Shown one piece after another: positions 18,868 through 29,348 of a DNA stretch of 64,000 nucleotides (position 1 is its first letter; every line of letters starts with the position of its first letter). Both the position numbers and the translations under genes were made by a program. The notes below the pieces were generated by a model. That model was given only the letters and a program-made list of their open reading frames with translations, was not told the origin of the DNA and ran no database searches. The DNA is taken from contig JANQSI010000008.1 of NCBI GenBank assembly GCA_028284125.1, positions 186,001-250,000 of the forward strand, given 5' to 3'. Source of the stretch: Cyclobacteriaceae bacterium. Its GTDB lineage: Bacteria; Bacteroidota; Bacteroidia; Cytophagales; Cyclobacteriaceae.

Positions 18868-20022
18868 ATGAGAAAATATGCGATTCGCTTAATCACCTTG
18901 TCATTGATTTTTATGTCCAACTCTCAGCTGTTTGGACAAACGTTGGAAACGATTTGGACCTTTGATGCAGGTTCAAGGATACTCGCTACCCCAATCGAAA
19001 TCAATGGTACTATCTATGTGGGAGATGTCAAAGGTGTTTTTTATGCCATTGATGCTACTTCTGGAAAAGAAAAGTGGAAGTTGGAAACGGATGGAAATAT
19101 TCAAGCAAAAGCATTGGATGTAAATGGAAATGTGTTTTTTGAGTCCGCGAATATTTTCTATTTGGTGAGAGGAAAAGATGGAAAACAACTTTGGAAGTTT
19201 GATACAAAAATGGAACCTCTTTCTTTCACTTATGAAGAAACAAAATATGATTACAAAATCGACCCTTGGGATGACAAACGATCCATCGCAACCATATCTG
19301 ACGGAATTATCTACGTGGGTTCTGGGAATGGAACGCTTTACGGACTGGACGCTATAAGCGGGAAAGTGGAACTAACCGTGGAATCTGATGAAAAATCCCC
19401 GGTCCGTTCATCTCCTTTGGTAAGTAATAATCAACTCTATTTCGGTGATTGGAATGGCATGGTTTATTGCTATGACCTTCAGAAGCGAGATTTCTTGTGG
19501 AAGAAAAAAACGTACAGTTGGGAAAAACCCTATGGAACTTTCGGTGGAGTGGTTTCGGAATTTGTTGTAAATGAAGGTCGCCTATACTTTGGTGCAAGGA
19601 ACTACATGCTCAATATCCTGGATTTAAAGACGGGTGAAAAAGAATGGACCTACACAGATCCTGAAAAGGGATGGATTGTCGGAGATCCCGTCTTATTTAA
19701 GGACACTCTCTACATTGGAGGTTCAGACAACTTTTCCATGTATGCCTTTCATCCTGTGTACGGTCAGGTTTTGTGGAAACAAACTCAAGAAAAGAATATC
19801 TACACCAAACCGATTTTAACCGAAGAATGGCTGATTTACACAGCTGGTAACGGTTATAACTGGCGAGATACTGGAAGTTTGTTTTTGTTGAACAGAATGA
19901 ATGGCGAAGTGATTAATTCGATGGAACTACCAAATGGGGTTTTCTCTTCACCAATATTAGTTGGTGATAAAATCTGTTTTGGATGTTACGATGGAAAATT
20001 GTATTGCGTGAAAATTGAGTAA
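18868..20022 (+). CDS. PQQ-binding-like beta-propeller repeat protein, secreted
   Basis: Repeated GxxYxxDxxxGxxxW blades (VYAIDATSGKEKWKLETDG, LYGLDAISGKVEL, MLNILDLKTGEKEWTY). Confidence 0.85.
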   Translation: MRKYAIRLITLSLIFMSNSQLFGQTLETIWTFDAGSRILATPIEINGTIYVGDVKGVFYAIDATSGKEKWKLETDGNIQAKALDVNGNVFFESANIFYLVRGKDGKQLWKFDTKMEPLSFTYEETKYDYKIDPWDDKRSIATISDGIIYVGSGNGTLYGLDAISGKVELTVESDEKSPVRSSPLVSNNQLYFGDWNGMVYCYDLQKRDFLWKKKTYSWEKPYGTFGGVVSEFVVNEGRLYFGARNYMLNILDLKTGEKEWTYTDPEKGWIVGDPVLFKDTLYIGGSDNFSMYAFHPVYGQVLWKQTQEKNIYTKPILTEEWLIYTAGNGYNWRDTGSLFLLNRMNGEVINSMELPNGVFSSPILVGDKICFGCYDGKLYCVKIE

Positions 20023-20024
20023 AC

Positions 20025-20966
20025 CTACTGCGGTGTGTAATAGAATCCATTAGTAGCTCTGTAGGTAGTAGTGAGTTGTTCTCCTGTTATGTTAGCATAA
20101 ATCGGTAATTCTACCTGTAAGGAAAGAGATAGACTAGTACTAAGTGGGATACGAATTTCAGGATTGATGAATAACCATTTTCCACCCGTACTTTCCAGGT
20201 CTTGTCCATCAATTCTGTCTTTAGTCGCTTGTCGATACCGAAGTGTCAATGAACCATTCAATAATGTGCTTCCAATTACAAACTGGTCTGAGATACCAAT
20301 ATGGAGGCGATAATTGTCACCAATCTCATAGGTTTGAACTTGGCGGTAGGTATCATGAATGCCAGTTCTTCGAACGACCAGTAAGGCGTTAAAGGAAGCG
20401 GAGGGTCTAAAACCCAATTTCCTAGTTAACAAAGCCCAGAAAATCCCATCCAGGGCTCCGGTGCCAGGCTGAAGATCAAGATTAAGTGGAATACCATCAT
20501 CTGATTCCATGGCTGTTTTACCGTTTGGTAATTTCCCCCCAACACCAACCAGCAGTGCCATGTCCTGATTCGTAGGTTTTGTCACCTGGTATTTTAGTAA
20601 AAACATGATATCACCAAACCCATTGGTTCTTTCCACATTTCTTGGAAGACCTTGACGGTCAATGATTCGCTGTTGCCACACATAAGACAGTGACACATCG
20701 GCGGAAAACCTAGGAGAAAAAGTATATCCTGTGGAAAAAAGGATGGAATGAGTTCTGCGAGTTCTTGATCGGTCATCAATCGTTTCAAGTCCATTCTTGA
20801 GTGTTCTTAGCACATTTACATCATGTGTCAGTGAATATTGAAAACTTCCCTTGCTAGCTGCTGGGAATCCTATATTAGCAGCTAATGGAACACCTCCTGA
20901 ACAACATGTTTGACTGACCCCATCAAGGGCCAGAAGTAGTAGGAAAAGTGTTACCCATTTCTTCAT
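20025..20966 (-). CDS. Outer-membrane beta-barrel/transporter-like protein
   Basis: Signal peptide; alternating beta-strand pattern, e.g. RFSADVSLSYVWQQR. Confidence 0.6.
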   Translation of the reverse strand: MKKWVTLFLLLLALDGVSQTCCSGGVPLAANIGFPAASKGSFQYSLTHDVNVLRTLKNGLETIDDRSRTRRTHSILFSTGYTFSPRFSADVSLSYVWQQRIIDRQGLPRNVERTNGFGDIMFLLKYQVTKPTNQDMALLVGVGGKLPNGKTAMESDDGIPLNLDLQPGTGALDGIFWALLTRKLGFRPSASFNALLVVRRTGIHDTYRQVQTYEIGDNYRLHIGISDQFVIGSTLLNGSLTLRYRQATKDRIDGQDLESTGGKWLFINPEIRIPLSTSLSLSLQVELPIYANITGEQLTTTYRATNGFYYTPQ

Positions 20967-21096
20967 CTTATTAAATTAGACATTTAAGTATGATAAATTG
21001 ATTAGGCTATGGAAATCAAAATTTGACGTATGTCGTCTGGTTTACAGAGACTTACAATGGAATAAGCGTATATATGTAAACGATAGTTATAGAAGT

Positions 21097-22194
21097 ATGC
21101 GGAAAATGAAAAGGAGATTGATTGTAACGCTAATTCTAGCTAGTCCAATGCTATTCACGAAGTGTGGTGGAGAAGAGCCCAAAGCATTTGTTCCACCAAT
21201 TGACAACCGAGGAGAAGCTTGCCAGGTTTTGGAAAATGGTTGGACGATTTCTACACAAACAGTTGTTGATGGTGGCGTGGGTAAAGACGGGATTCCATCT
21301 ATCGATAAGCCATTATTTGTTGCTGTTAACCAGGCTCAGAACATGACTGATGATGAATTGGTAATCGTTGTTAAAGTTGGTGGTATTATCAAAGCGTATC
21401 CGCAGAGAGTTTTGGATGTACATGAAATTGTAAATGATACCTTTGGTGATCAACCAATTGCTGTGACCCTATGTCCTCAAACAGGGACAGCACTAGCTTT
21501 TGATCGAACAATAAACGGAGAAGTTACCACATTGGGTGTCTCTGGACTTTTGTATAATTCTAATCTGGTGATGTACGACAGAAATTCGGACACCAGGTGG
21601 GCTCAGATGACCTCACAAGCTGTTAATGGAGCTTTGGCTTGCGACGATCTTACATTTTCACAAACGCTTGAAATGACATGGGAGGGAGTAAGGACACTTT
21701 TTCCTGAGGCATTAGTTTTAGCCGGAGACGATGGCTTAAATAGGGAGTACAAGAATCCTCCGCTAAGCAGTCGAACTCCTCTTAACAGCCTTCCAACCTT
21801 TCCATATACACCTAAGGATCTGAGAAAGGAAAATTACGAAAGGGTGCATGCCATTATTGATACTGTCAAAGTGCAGGTCTACTCATTTGATCAATTTGAC
21901 AATGGCCTGATTCTTACCATAGATAATTCCAATATTATACTGAGTCACTCCGACTATGAGTTCATTATCTCTTACAAATCCAGAGCGAAAACCATAGAAT
22001 TGGGAACAGATCCTAACAATTTAGATGTGGTCATGAAAGATTCTGATGGGAATGGCTATAATATTTTCGGAGAGGTAATAGCTGGAGATCTTACCGTCGG
22101 ACGTTTGGAACCTACATTTTCATACATGGGCTACTGGTTTGCTATGGCTGCTATGTTTCCAAATCCAATTGTTTTTGAAAACGGTAGCGATTAA
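21097..22194 (+). CDS. DUF3179 domain-containing lipoprotein (paralog 1)
   Basis: Lipobox LFTKCGG; AVTLCPQTGTALAFDR, GVSGLLYNSNLVMYDR. Confidence 0.85.
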   Translation: MRKMKRRLIVTLILASPMLFTKCGGEEPKAFVPPIDNRGEACQVLENGWTISTQTVVDGGVGKDGIPSIDKPLFVAVNQAQNMTDDELVIVVKVGGIIKAYPQRVLDVHEIVNDTFGDQPIAVTLCPQTGTALAFDRTINGEVTTLGVSGLLYNSNLVMYDRNSDTRWAQMTSQAVNGALACDDLTFSQTLEMTWEGVRTLFPEALVLAGDDGLNREYKNPPLSSRTPLNSLPTFPYTPKDLRKENYERVHAIIDTVKVQVYSFDQFDNGLILTIDNSNIILSHSDYEFIISYKSRAKTIELGTDPNNLDVVMKDSDGNGYNIFGEVIAGDLTVGRLEPTFSYMGYWFAMAAMFPNPIVFENGSD

Positions 22195-22329
22195 CCAAAC
22201 CTTACATGAATTGAAGAGTTAAGAAAGAAACTTTTGATAAAACTCGCTTCTTTAGCTGAATTGTCGTGCGATATACAGGTTGTTGGCCAGTAATAGAAGT
22301 AATTTTAATCTGACTTAGATTGTACCACA

Positions 22330-23421
22330 ATGTTGACCAAGCGGCTATCTTTTAATTTGCTTGTTTTCTATAGCGTAATTCTCTTTACAGGATGCAGCTT
22401 AGATGGCCATCGTAGCATTGTCGTACTCCCCACGAATCAAATTTCTGATGAATGTACAGTGATGGAAAATGGATGGACCATTCCTACTACTACTTTAGCA
22501 GATGGTGGAGTGGGGTTAGATGGTTTTTTGGCTATGGAAAGTCCAAGGTTTGTTCCTGTGGCCGAAGATGAAATTATCCAAGATTTTGAGTTGGTTGTCA
22601 TTATCAAAGCTGGGAACGAAATTAAAATTTATCCGCATCGGCAGCTAGACCGTCATGAAATTGTGAATGATTTTATTGATGGTATCCCAGTAGCAATTAC
22701 TCTCTGTCCGTTGACTGGTACGGCTGTGGCCTTTGAAAGAGAACTCGATGGTAGCGTGACAACTTTTGGTGTTTCAGGATTGCTCTATAACAGCAACATG
22801 ATACTTTATGATAGAAACTCCACGACTTTTTGGTCTCAAATGACGACTCAAGCCATTTTTGGTCCTTTATCATGTTCTAATCTTACTTATTTTCCTGCCT
22901 TGGAAATGTCGTGGAAGGGTGCTAAAGAATGGTTTCCTGATGCTGTTGTGCTAGTTGGTGATGATATAGATGTAAGAACTTATGAATCTATTCCTCTAAG
23001 TAGCTTTATTCAAGCTGACAGCAGGCCAAGATGGCCATACCTGCCTGTAGACACGAGACTAGCGTATCATCAGCGTGTTCATACGATAATAGATTCGGTC
23101 AAAACAACTGTCTACACCATTGACCAGTTTGATGATAAACTTGATCTTATTGTTGACAACACAAATCTTCTCATTACTGACCCAACGATAGATTTCATGA
23201 TATCTTATGAGGCGACTTCCGCAAACCTTCAATTGGCCCCAGACCTTAGTGAAGGAGTTGTGATGGTTGATACCGATGGAAACAAATACAATTTGTTCGG
23301 AGAAGTTGTATCGGGTGAAATTGGAAAACGATTAGAACCGACATTCTCATACATGGGGTATTGGTTTGCCTTTGCTGCCATGTTTCCAGACCCAGTTATT
23401 TTTGAAAACGGTCAAGATTAA
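22330..23421 (+). CDS. DUF3179 domain-containing lipoprotein (paralog 2)
   Basis: Lipobox LFTGCS; AITLCPLTGTAVAFER, GVSGLLYNSNMILYDR. Confidence 0.85.
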   Translation: MLTKRLSFNLLVFYSVILFTGCSLDGHRSIVVLPTNQISDECTVMENGWTIPTTTLADGGVGLDGFLAMESPRFVPVAEDEIIQDFELVVIIKAGNEIKIYPHRQLDRHEIVNDFIDGIPVAITLCPLTGTAVAFERELDGSVTTFGVSGLLYNSNMILYDRNSTTFWSQMTTQAIFGPLSCSNLTYFPALEMSWKGAKEWFPDAVVLVGDDIDVRTYESIPLSSFIQADSRPRWPYLPVDTRLAYHQRVHTIIDSVKTTVYTIDQFDDKLDLIVDNTNLLITDPTIDFMISYEATSANLQLAPDLSEGVVMVDTDGNKYNLFGEVVSGEIGKRLEPTFSYMGYWFAFAAMFPDPVIFENGQD

Positions 23422-25998
23422 TCATTCATCCCTTAAGAATTTTACTGGATTTGCTCTTACAACCTTAAAGACTTGGGAAATGATAGTCATCAAAGCAATA
23501 GTTAACGTAACTATGACTGTTATTGAGATAATTCCAGGCCCAAAATCTACTCTAAATGGATAATTTCCCAACCAATCTTCAATGAGATAGTAGCCCAGAC
23601 TCAAACCGCCAGCAAGACCAATAGCAACAATAAAGATGTACCTTTTGGTAAAAACTTGATACAGATTAATTGAGCTTGCACCCAATACTTTCCGAATGCT
23701 GATTTCTTTAAAACGCTGATTCAGTTGAAGGCCTACGATTCCAAGCAAACCCATTCCAGCAAGGAAAATGGAAACAATACAACCGATCCCGACGAGTTGC
23801 ATCATTTGATTTTCAGATTCATAAGCGGATAGATATTCTTCTTCTAAGAAACTATATTCAAAAGGAAAGGGATCGAAATTCTTTGTCCACAACTTTTCAA
23901 ATCTTTCTTTGTTGAACGTAGCTGCGCTGTTCAGTTTGACGTAGACTGATTGAAGTCGATATTCTTCTGATTGATAAATAACCAACGGGTCAATGACATT
24001 TCTGGCTGATTCAAAATGGTAATCTTCTACTACGCCAATGATTTTAGGATTTTCGAGTTTATTGTATTTAAATGGAATTACTTGTCCGATTGGATCTTCT
24101 AATCCCATTCGTTCCACAAACGCTTCGTTGACTAGAACTGCTTGTGTTTGATCAGTAGTAATTTCTTCACTGAAATTTCTGCCATTGACAATTTCTATAT
24201 CCAACAAATTCATGAGGTCCCGATCAATTCTCAAGTGTCTTACATCAAATTGTGTTTCGTCAGAGACCAGTCGTGTGCCGTTGTATCCTGAAATAGCCGC
24301 CACCTGCTCCACTTCTGGAAGTTGATCAAGATCTAACATAAATTGCTTAACCTGACTTTCTTCAGCCGGTATGTAATCATGGTAAATGACGTTATCGAAA
24401 TTGACCTTTGTATCGAATGAAGATAGAAATTTCACTTGTTCTCTCATTGTTAACATGCCTGCGACAAGACCAGTTGCCAGGATGAATTGAACTCCTAAAA
24501 GTGTCTGCGTGATCCATTTTCCTGAACGAATCTTTTGTTCGCCTTTCAAAGATTTCACGATCGAGAATCTCGAGAGAATAAGGGCGGGATAGAAGCCACT
24601 AATAACTGCTGTAGCTGTCAAAATTGCTAAAGCTCCTAAGATGAATCTTAAGTTGATTAAAAAACTCGGTGTGTAGCTTTTTTCAACAAAAGACGAGAAT
24701 AGCGGTAGGATTAAAATCAAGACTGCTAATGCTAGCAGTCCTGCAATAAGTGAAGAAAGGAATGACTCAGTAATTAATTGACTGAAAATACTTTTTTTCT
24801 CAGCTCCGATCACTTTTCTCAAAGCGACTTCTCGGGAACGATTGATGTAAAGTGAGATATTGAAATTAGAATAATTGATCATTGAGATTATCAGACAAAA
24901 GATCCCAATACCAACAAAGAGTCGAATCATCTCAACGTTGCCTCCGCGTGCGATTCCATTATAATGACCATAGTCCTGATTCAAATGGATTTGTGACATA
25001 GGCTGTAGCTTGATTGTTACTTCTGCTTCTTCATCCGGTTCATTTTCTTCATGAAGAGCACTCATTTTTTCTTCTACTTCCAGAACATTCCTTTTGTCAT
25101 GTAATTTGACTAACGTGTTCATATTCAAATCAAACCATTCGGTTAGCCTTCTTTCAGGTGCGTTAGCCAGGTAGTTTGAGTAAGACATAATAAGGTGACG
25201 CCTTACCGAAGTATTCGCCGGGATATCCTTGTATACGCCGCGAATGATAAAATCTTCAAAATCATCGCCACGATTTAATGACAAAATCTTTCCTACAGCT
25301 TTTCCTCTTAGATTCAAGGTGCCCGCTAGTGTTTCAGAAATGACTACATCGTTGGGTTGATCAAATGCACCTGGAACTCCTTCAAGAAAATTCAATTCCA
25401 AGAGTGTGATTAATGACTTATCAGCCACGATCAAGCTTTGTTCGATGACTTCTTCTCCTTTGCGAATCAATCCGAAATCCGATTTTATTCGAGCTACCTG
25501 ATCTATTTCCGGGATTTTGTCTCCAAATTGAACAGACATGGCATTGGAGCTTCCCCCAATATGATGGAGGTCATCGCCACGTCTAAAATCAATAACGATT
25601 CTGTACATTTCTTCATGATGCTCCAAATACTGATCGAAGTTCATTTCATCATCAGCATACAAGTAAGCCAGCCAGCAAAATGAGATGCCCATAGCTAATC
25701 CGAGGATATTGAGGCTGGAATAGAGCTTGTTCTTTTTTAAGAACCTCCAGCCGGTTTTAAAGTAGTTTTTGTACATCATGAGTTTTTGATTTAGTAGTCT
25801 GAATGGAGTTAGTGATGATAATCGTGATGATTTAATTGCTTCTGCAACAAAATGCCATTTTGCTCTGGTTGTACCAAATTCCGACACCCGCCAGTGGTAG
25901 GCTTCATGCAGATCACCTTGCACCTCTTCAAGCCTGGAATCAGGACATAATTGCTCTACCAGCCAATTGGCCCACTTTGGAGGACTAGATGTGGACAT
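23422..25998 (-). CDS. ABC transporter permease (FtsX/MacB-type) with permease-prefix domain
   Basis: N-terminal PPKWANWLVEQLCPDSRLEEVQGDLHEAY; repeated MacB periplasmic and FtsX regions (SREVALRKVIGAEKKSIFSQL, FKEISIRKVLGASSINLYQ). Confidence 0.92.
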   Translation of the reverse strand: MSTSSPPKWANWLVEQLCPDSRLEEVQGDLHEAYHWRVSEFGTTRAKWHFVAEAIKSSRLSSLTPFRLLNQKLMMYKNYFKTGWRFLKKNKLYSSLNILGLAMGISFCWLAYLYADDEMNFDQYLEHHEEMYRIVIDFRRGDDLHHIGGSSNAMSVQFGDKIPEIDQVARIKSDFGLIRKGEEVIEQSLIVADKSLITLLELNFLEGVPGAFDQPNDVVISETLAGTLNLRGKAVGKILSLNRGDDFEDFIIRGVYKDIPANTSVRRHLIMSYSNYLANAPERRLTEWFDLNMNTLVKLHDKRNVLEVEEKMSALHEENEPDEEAEVTIKLQPMSQIHLNQDYGHYNGIARGGNVEMIRLFVGIGIFCLIISMINYSNFNISLYINRSREVALRKVIGAEKKSIFSQLITESFLSSLIAGLLALAVLILILPLFSSFVEKSYTPSFLINLRFILGALAILTATAVISGFYPALILSRFSIVKSLKGEQKIRSGKWITQTLLGVQFILATGLVAGMLTMREQVKFLSSFDTKVNFDNVIYHDYIPAEESQVKQFMLDLDQLPEVEQVAAISGYNGTRLVSDETQFDVRHLRIDRDLMNLLDIEIVNGRNFSEEITTDQTQAVLVNEAFVERMGLEDPIGQVIPFKYNKLENPKIIGVVEDYHFESARNVIDPLVIYQSEEYRLQSVYVKLNSAATFNKERFEKLWTKNFDPFPFEYSFLEEEYLSAYESENQMMQLVGIGCIVSIFLAGMGLLGIVGLQLNQRFKEISIRKVLGASSINLYQVFTKRYIFIVAIGLAGGLSLGYYLIEDWLGNYPFRVDFGPGIISITVIVTLTIALMTIISQVFKVVRANPVKFLRDE

Positions 25999-26314
25999 AT
26001 TGAAGTGATGGTTTAGTGATACCTTGCCAAAGCTTGGATTTGGCTTCTGTCAATTCACTAAGAAGGTCATATGCTTTTGGAGTAGCCCAATAAATGCGCT
26101 TTCTTCTACCACCTCTTTCAGCAGTTGGTGTTCCAAACTCGGACTTTACCCAACCTTTTTTCTGCATTCGTTTTAACGTTACATGAATGCTTGGTATTGA
26201 AAGGTTTTTGCCGATAGCATTGTAGTATTCTTTTGCAATTTCCACGCTATTGATCTTATCATTTCTAAGCAAGATCATCAATACAATTTCTTCAAGCGAT
26301 CCGACTAATTCCAT
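25985..26314 (-). CDS. PadR family transcriptional regulator
   Basis: LEEIVLMILLRNDKINSVEIAKEYYNAIGKNLSIPSIHVTLKRMQKKGWVKSE. Confidence 0.88.
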   Translation of the reverse strand: MELVGSLEEIVLMILLRNDKINSVEIAKEYYNAIGKNLSIPSIHVTLKRMQKKGWVKSEFGTPTAERGGRRKRIYWATPKAYDLLSELTEAKSKLWQGITKPSLQYVHI

Positions 26315-26396
26315 TACTTTAATAATTGTTTAAGTTATGGATACGAATATGATTAATAAATGTTTAAAAAATGAATTATTTGTGTATTGGGATAGC

Positions 26397-26412
26397 TTAT
26401 TCATATGAATAA
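26397..26412. promoter_or_regulatory. 16-bp perfect palindrome, candidate operator
   Basis: TTATTCATATGAATAA, 83-98 bp upstream of the PadR start. Confidence 0.4.
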
Positions 26413-26458
26413 CGCCTAAGAAAATGGATTCACTTATTTGATAAATCAAATATTTTGA

Positions 26459-27733
26459 TTAATTCAAACTTAAAGCCCTCTTTACTTTTTGATACATGAA
26501 TCCGTCTTCCTCTTTGCCTAACAATAAGTGAGTAGCCAGAAGCCCATAGGTTAATGAACCTTTTGCACCAACACCAGACATGCCACCAAGAAGAACAGCA
26601 TTAGGATCTTGAGAATTTTCTGGATTGGGCAAATTGGATACAATGGGAATTTCGGATTCAGTCATGGAATAGACACATGAATATCCGGACTGATGGGTTA
26701 AATCAGATTCATCCAATGGGATGTTGAGAAATTCGAAGTAGTCCGTAATACTTTTTTTACTCCATTCTATTTCATTAGCAGTTAGTTCTTTTTTCCAAGT
26801 CTCATCAAGATTGGAAATTTCTTCCCGAAGGAAATGTCCGCCTACTTTAAATAACGGGTGTCCATTTGCATCTTTTTTTTCAATCATTGAAAATATGTGA
26901 TCCGGACCAAGGTCTATAAGAGGAAAGAAATTGAAGATCCTTTGTTTCTGCTCAGGCGAGTAGTTGTCAAATCTATTCGGATCAATTTTTAAAAATGCAA
27001 GGAAGACACGCTTTGGTGTGATCAATTTATCAATCGAAGGTACAAGCCTCTTGAGAAGAGTTCCTGTGTAGGGACCTGCGGCTGATATAATTTTTCGAGC
27101 TTTTAACTTTTGCGATGATTCTGATTTTAGGTCCTTGAATTCTACTTCATAAACTCCATCTTTTATTGTTATGCTTTGGACCTGCTGTTGATATCTGATC
27201 TCTCCTTTCTTTAGCGTAATCGATTTATGCAATTTTCGAATGAGCATTTTAGGGTTTATAGTCCCGGTGAATCTTCTATATTCCTGGATAACGATTCGAT
27301 TGTTGGTGGTACGAACCCCGAATTTGCGCAAGGCTTCTTCGGGTGAAGTAGCACATTCGTAATTATCATCTTGCTGTCTCAGCATTCTTTTTACCACTTC
27401 CGATTTATCTGAATGAAGAATATATGTAACCGGAGAATCGGTATAGATATCTTCCATCGAATGAGATTTCGAATCATTTGCATTGAGAAATTGGATTAGA
27501 ATCTCAGTTTCTTCAAGAGCTCTTCGATGAAGGTATGACCAGATATCGTTTTTTGGTCCAAGGCTGCGACAGATACGAGCTTCTCCGAAACTGGATCCAA
27601 AAGTGTATTCTTCATCCTGTTGTTCTAAGAGCAAGACGTTTTCTCCGGCCCTTGATAATTGCCATGCGGTAGCACTTCCCATCAACCCGCCTCCAATTAC
27701 TACAATATCTTTAATGGTGTCTGTCTTTTCTAT
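26459..27733 (-). CDS. FAD-dependent oxidoreductase (DAO/monomeric sarcosine oxidase-like)
   Basis: In-frame IEKTDTIKDIVVIGGGLMGSATAWQLSRAGENVLLLEQ; the Rossmann motif begins upstream of the TTG-based ORF start at 27685. Confidence 0.8.
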   Translation of the reverse strand: MEKTDTIKDIVVIGGGLMGSATAWQLSRAGENVLLLEQQDEEYTFGSSFGEARICRSLGPKNDIWSYLHRRALEETEILIQFLNANDSKSHSMEDIYTDSPVTYILHSDKSEVVKRMLRQQDDNYECATSPEEALRKFGVRTTNNRIVIQEYRRFTGTINPKMLIRKLHKSITLKKGEIRYQQQVQSITIKDGVYEVEFKDLKSESSQKLKARKIISAAGPYTGTLLKRLVPSIDKLITPKRVFLAFLKIDPNRFDNYSPEQKQRIFNFFPLIDLGPDHIFSMIEKKDANGHPLFKVGGHFLREEISNLDETWKKELTANEIEWSKKSITDYFEFLNIPLDESDLTHQSGYSCVYSMTESEIPIVSNLPNPENSQDPNAVLLGGMSGVGAKGSLTYGLLATHLLLGKEEDGFMYQKVKRALSLN

Positions 27734-27742
27734 TTACTAAAC

Positions 27743-28645
27743 TTATTTAGAGCTGTTGAGGTCCATAATTTTTGGTAAGAAATCTTTTAGCAATTCAGCA
27801 TTTGCTTTTCCATTGGTCGATGATTGGACACGATCAATAAAATAATCTGCTACCCTCAAAGATGTTAATCGATTTCTTGATTTGGTGTATTGATATACAA
27901 ACCCTCGAGCCAAACTGAGTAATACTAGAATGAACACGGTCAGTCCAGAAAACAGCAATATTTTCGTTGATAAAACAGTGTAGAAAGCGAGGTTGGGATC
28001 TGAAAAGCTCGTAGAAAACGTACTATCAATAATCGGTTGAATTAGGAAAAAGACCAGAAGTCCCATCACCAATAATATTCCGATGACAGAAAAGATTGCA
28101 AGTGAGGCGTACTTTTTAATTTGAGCTATCGAATCTTTGGATATTTCCTTGATATCTCGTGGCAAAAGCCCGTATTCTTTTTTCAACTCAGCTATCGAAG
28201 AATTGTATTTTGCTTTTTCATCTCTCAACTTAGCAATTTGATCCTGGGCTTTTTCTTCATTCTTTAGGAGATTTTCTACTTTTCCTCCAATAACCTCTTT
28301 TCTGCTTTCCAGTTTCTCTAAATCGGATTCCAGCGTTTTCTTCTTGGGATTATTGTTTTTGAGATAGTTGCTTAACTTCTTCTTCTCGTCATTGAGTTCT
28401 TTTACCTCTTGCGAAATACTCTGTTGCTGTACCGTCAGTTTTCCAAGCTCCAGTTTTTTCTGCGTCAACTCATTGACCTCATTCTGAAGTAGTTCTCGCT
28501 TGTCAGAGAGCTTCTCCAGATCACCAATTTTTGAATTTAGGATATCTAATTCTGCTTTTCTGGACCTTATTTCTCTATTGAGTTTGGTCTTCTCATCCGT
28601 CAGTTGTCTCTTGGTTTTTGGCTTAGCTTTGGTTTTAGCTTCCAT
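27743..28645 (-). CDS. Coiled-coil membrane protein, function unknown
   Basis: Long charged coiled coil, then two TM helices. Confidence 0.6.
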   Translation of the reverse strand: MEAKTKAKPKTKRQLTDEKTKLNREIRSRKAELDILNSKIGDLEKLSDKRELLQNEVNELTQKKLELGKLTVQQQSISQEVKELNDEKKKLSNYLKNNNPKKKTLESDLEKLESRKEVIGGKVENLLKNEEKAQDQIAKLRDEKAKYNSSIAELKKEYGLLPRDIKEISKDSIAQIKKYASLAIFSVIGILLVMGLLVFFLIQPIIDSTFSTSFSDPNLAFYTVLSTKILLFSGLTVFILVLLSLARGFVYQYTKSRNRLTSLRVADYFIDRVQSSTNGKANAELLKDFLPKIMDLNSSK

Positions 28646-28723
28646 GATACTGGTTGGTTAGGTGTATTAAAGAAAGCTATCTTCTGAAGAAAATACAAGA
28701 ATCCACAGATCATTAAATGATCA

Positions 28724-29335
28724 TCAATTCGGAAATTCTCCCCCAGCTTTTATGTAAGAATCAAGCAATTTTTCCCATTTTTTTGCTGCTTTTAAACTTG
28801 GCTTGAATCCACTCTGAATATAAATCTGGTGAATGGTTGTTGAGTCATTTTCTTTGGCCCATTCCACCAAAGGTTTGATTTGATCGTGCATACTTCGATT
28901 GTCAGGATTCCAGGCATACAATGTCTCTTTTACCCGATAATTATCGTCAAACCAAAAGGTGACTGTAGCCGAAAAACCTTCGGACATGCCAATAAGCTTT
29001 AGAAAATCGGTGGTTTCATTAAAGTCGCCTGATACTTTCATTTCATCAATGTCAATCTTTGGGTTGTTGAAAGCGTAAGTTCCATTCCAAGCTTTATCCC
29101 ATTGCTTCCAGCCAGAGTTAGGATTGAATATTGATCGATTTCCTGAACCTTCTTTTGTTCCATGCCAGGTGTAACTCGTATCATTTTTGAATAGTGAGAA
29201 ATTCGGTGATTCAAAATCTTGACGGTTCCATGCAGAAAAGTATCTTTCAACTTTTTCTTGAATTATGGCTTCCTTGTTTTCATTACAACTAAGAAGAATA
29301 GTAATGCTAAGGGCGAGTAGCGCGGTTGGTTTCAA
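28724..29335 (-). CDS. Lipoprotein, possibly NTF2/SnoaL-like
   Basis: Lipobox SITILLSCNEN; VERYFSAWNRQDFE start resembles SnoaL-like proteins. Confidence 0.55.
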   Translation of the reverse strand: MKPTALLALSITILLSCNENKEAIIQEKVERYFSAWNRQDFESPNFSLFKNDTSYTWHGTKEGSGNRSIFNPNSGWKQWDKAWNGTYAFNNPKIDIDEMKVSGDFNETTDFLKLIGMSEGFSATVTFWFDDNYRVKETLYAWNPDNRSMHDQIKPLVEWAKENDSTTIHQIYIQSGFKPSLKAAKKWEKLLDSYIKAGGEFPN

Positions 29336-29348
29336 GGCGACTATAGGT

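Noticed and set aside
23422-25998. ABC permease without adjacent ATPase as an incomplete system
   Set aside because: PadR plus prefix-type FtsX permease without a local ATPase is a familiar Bacteroidota arrangement
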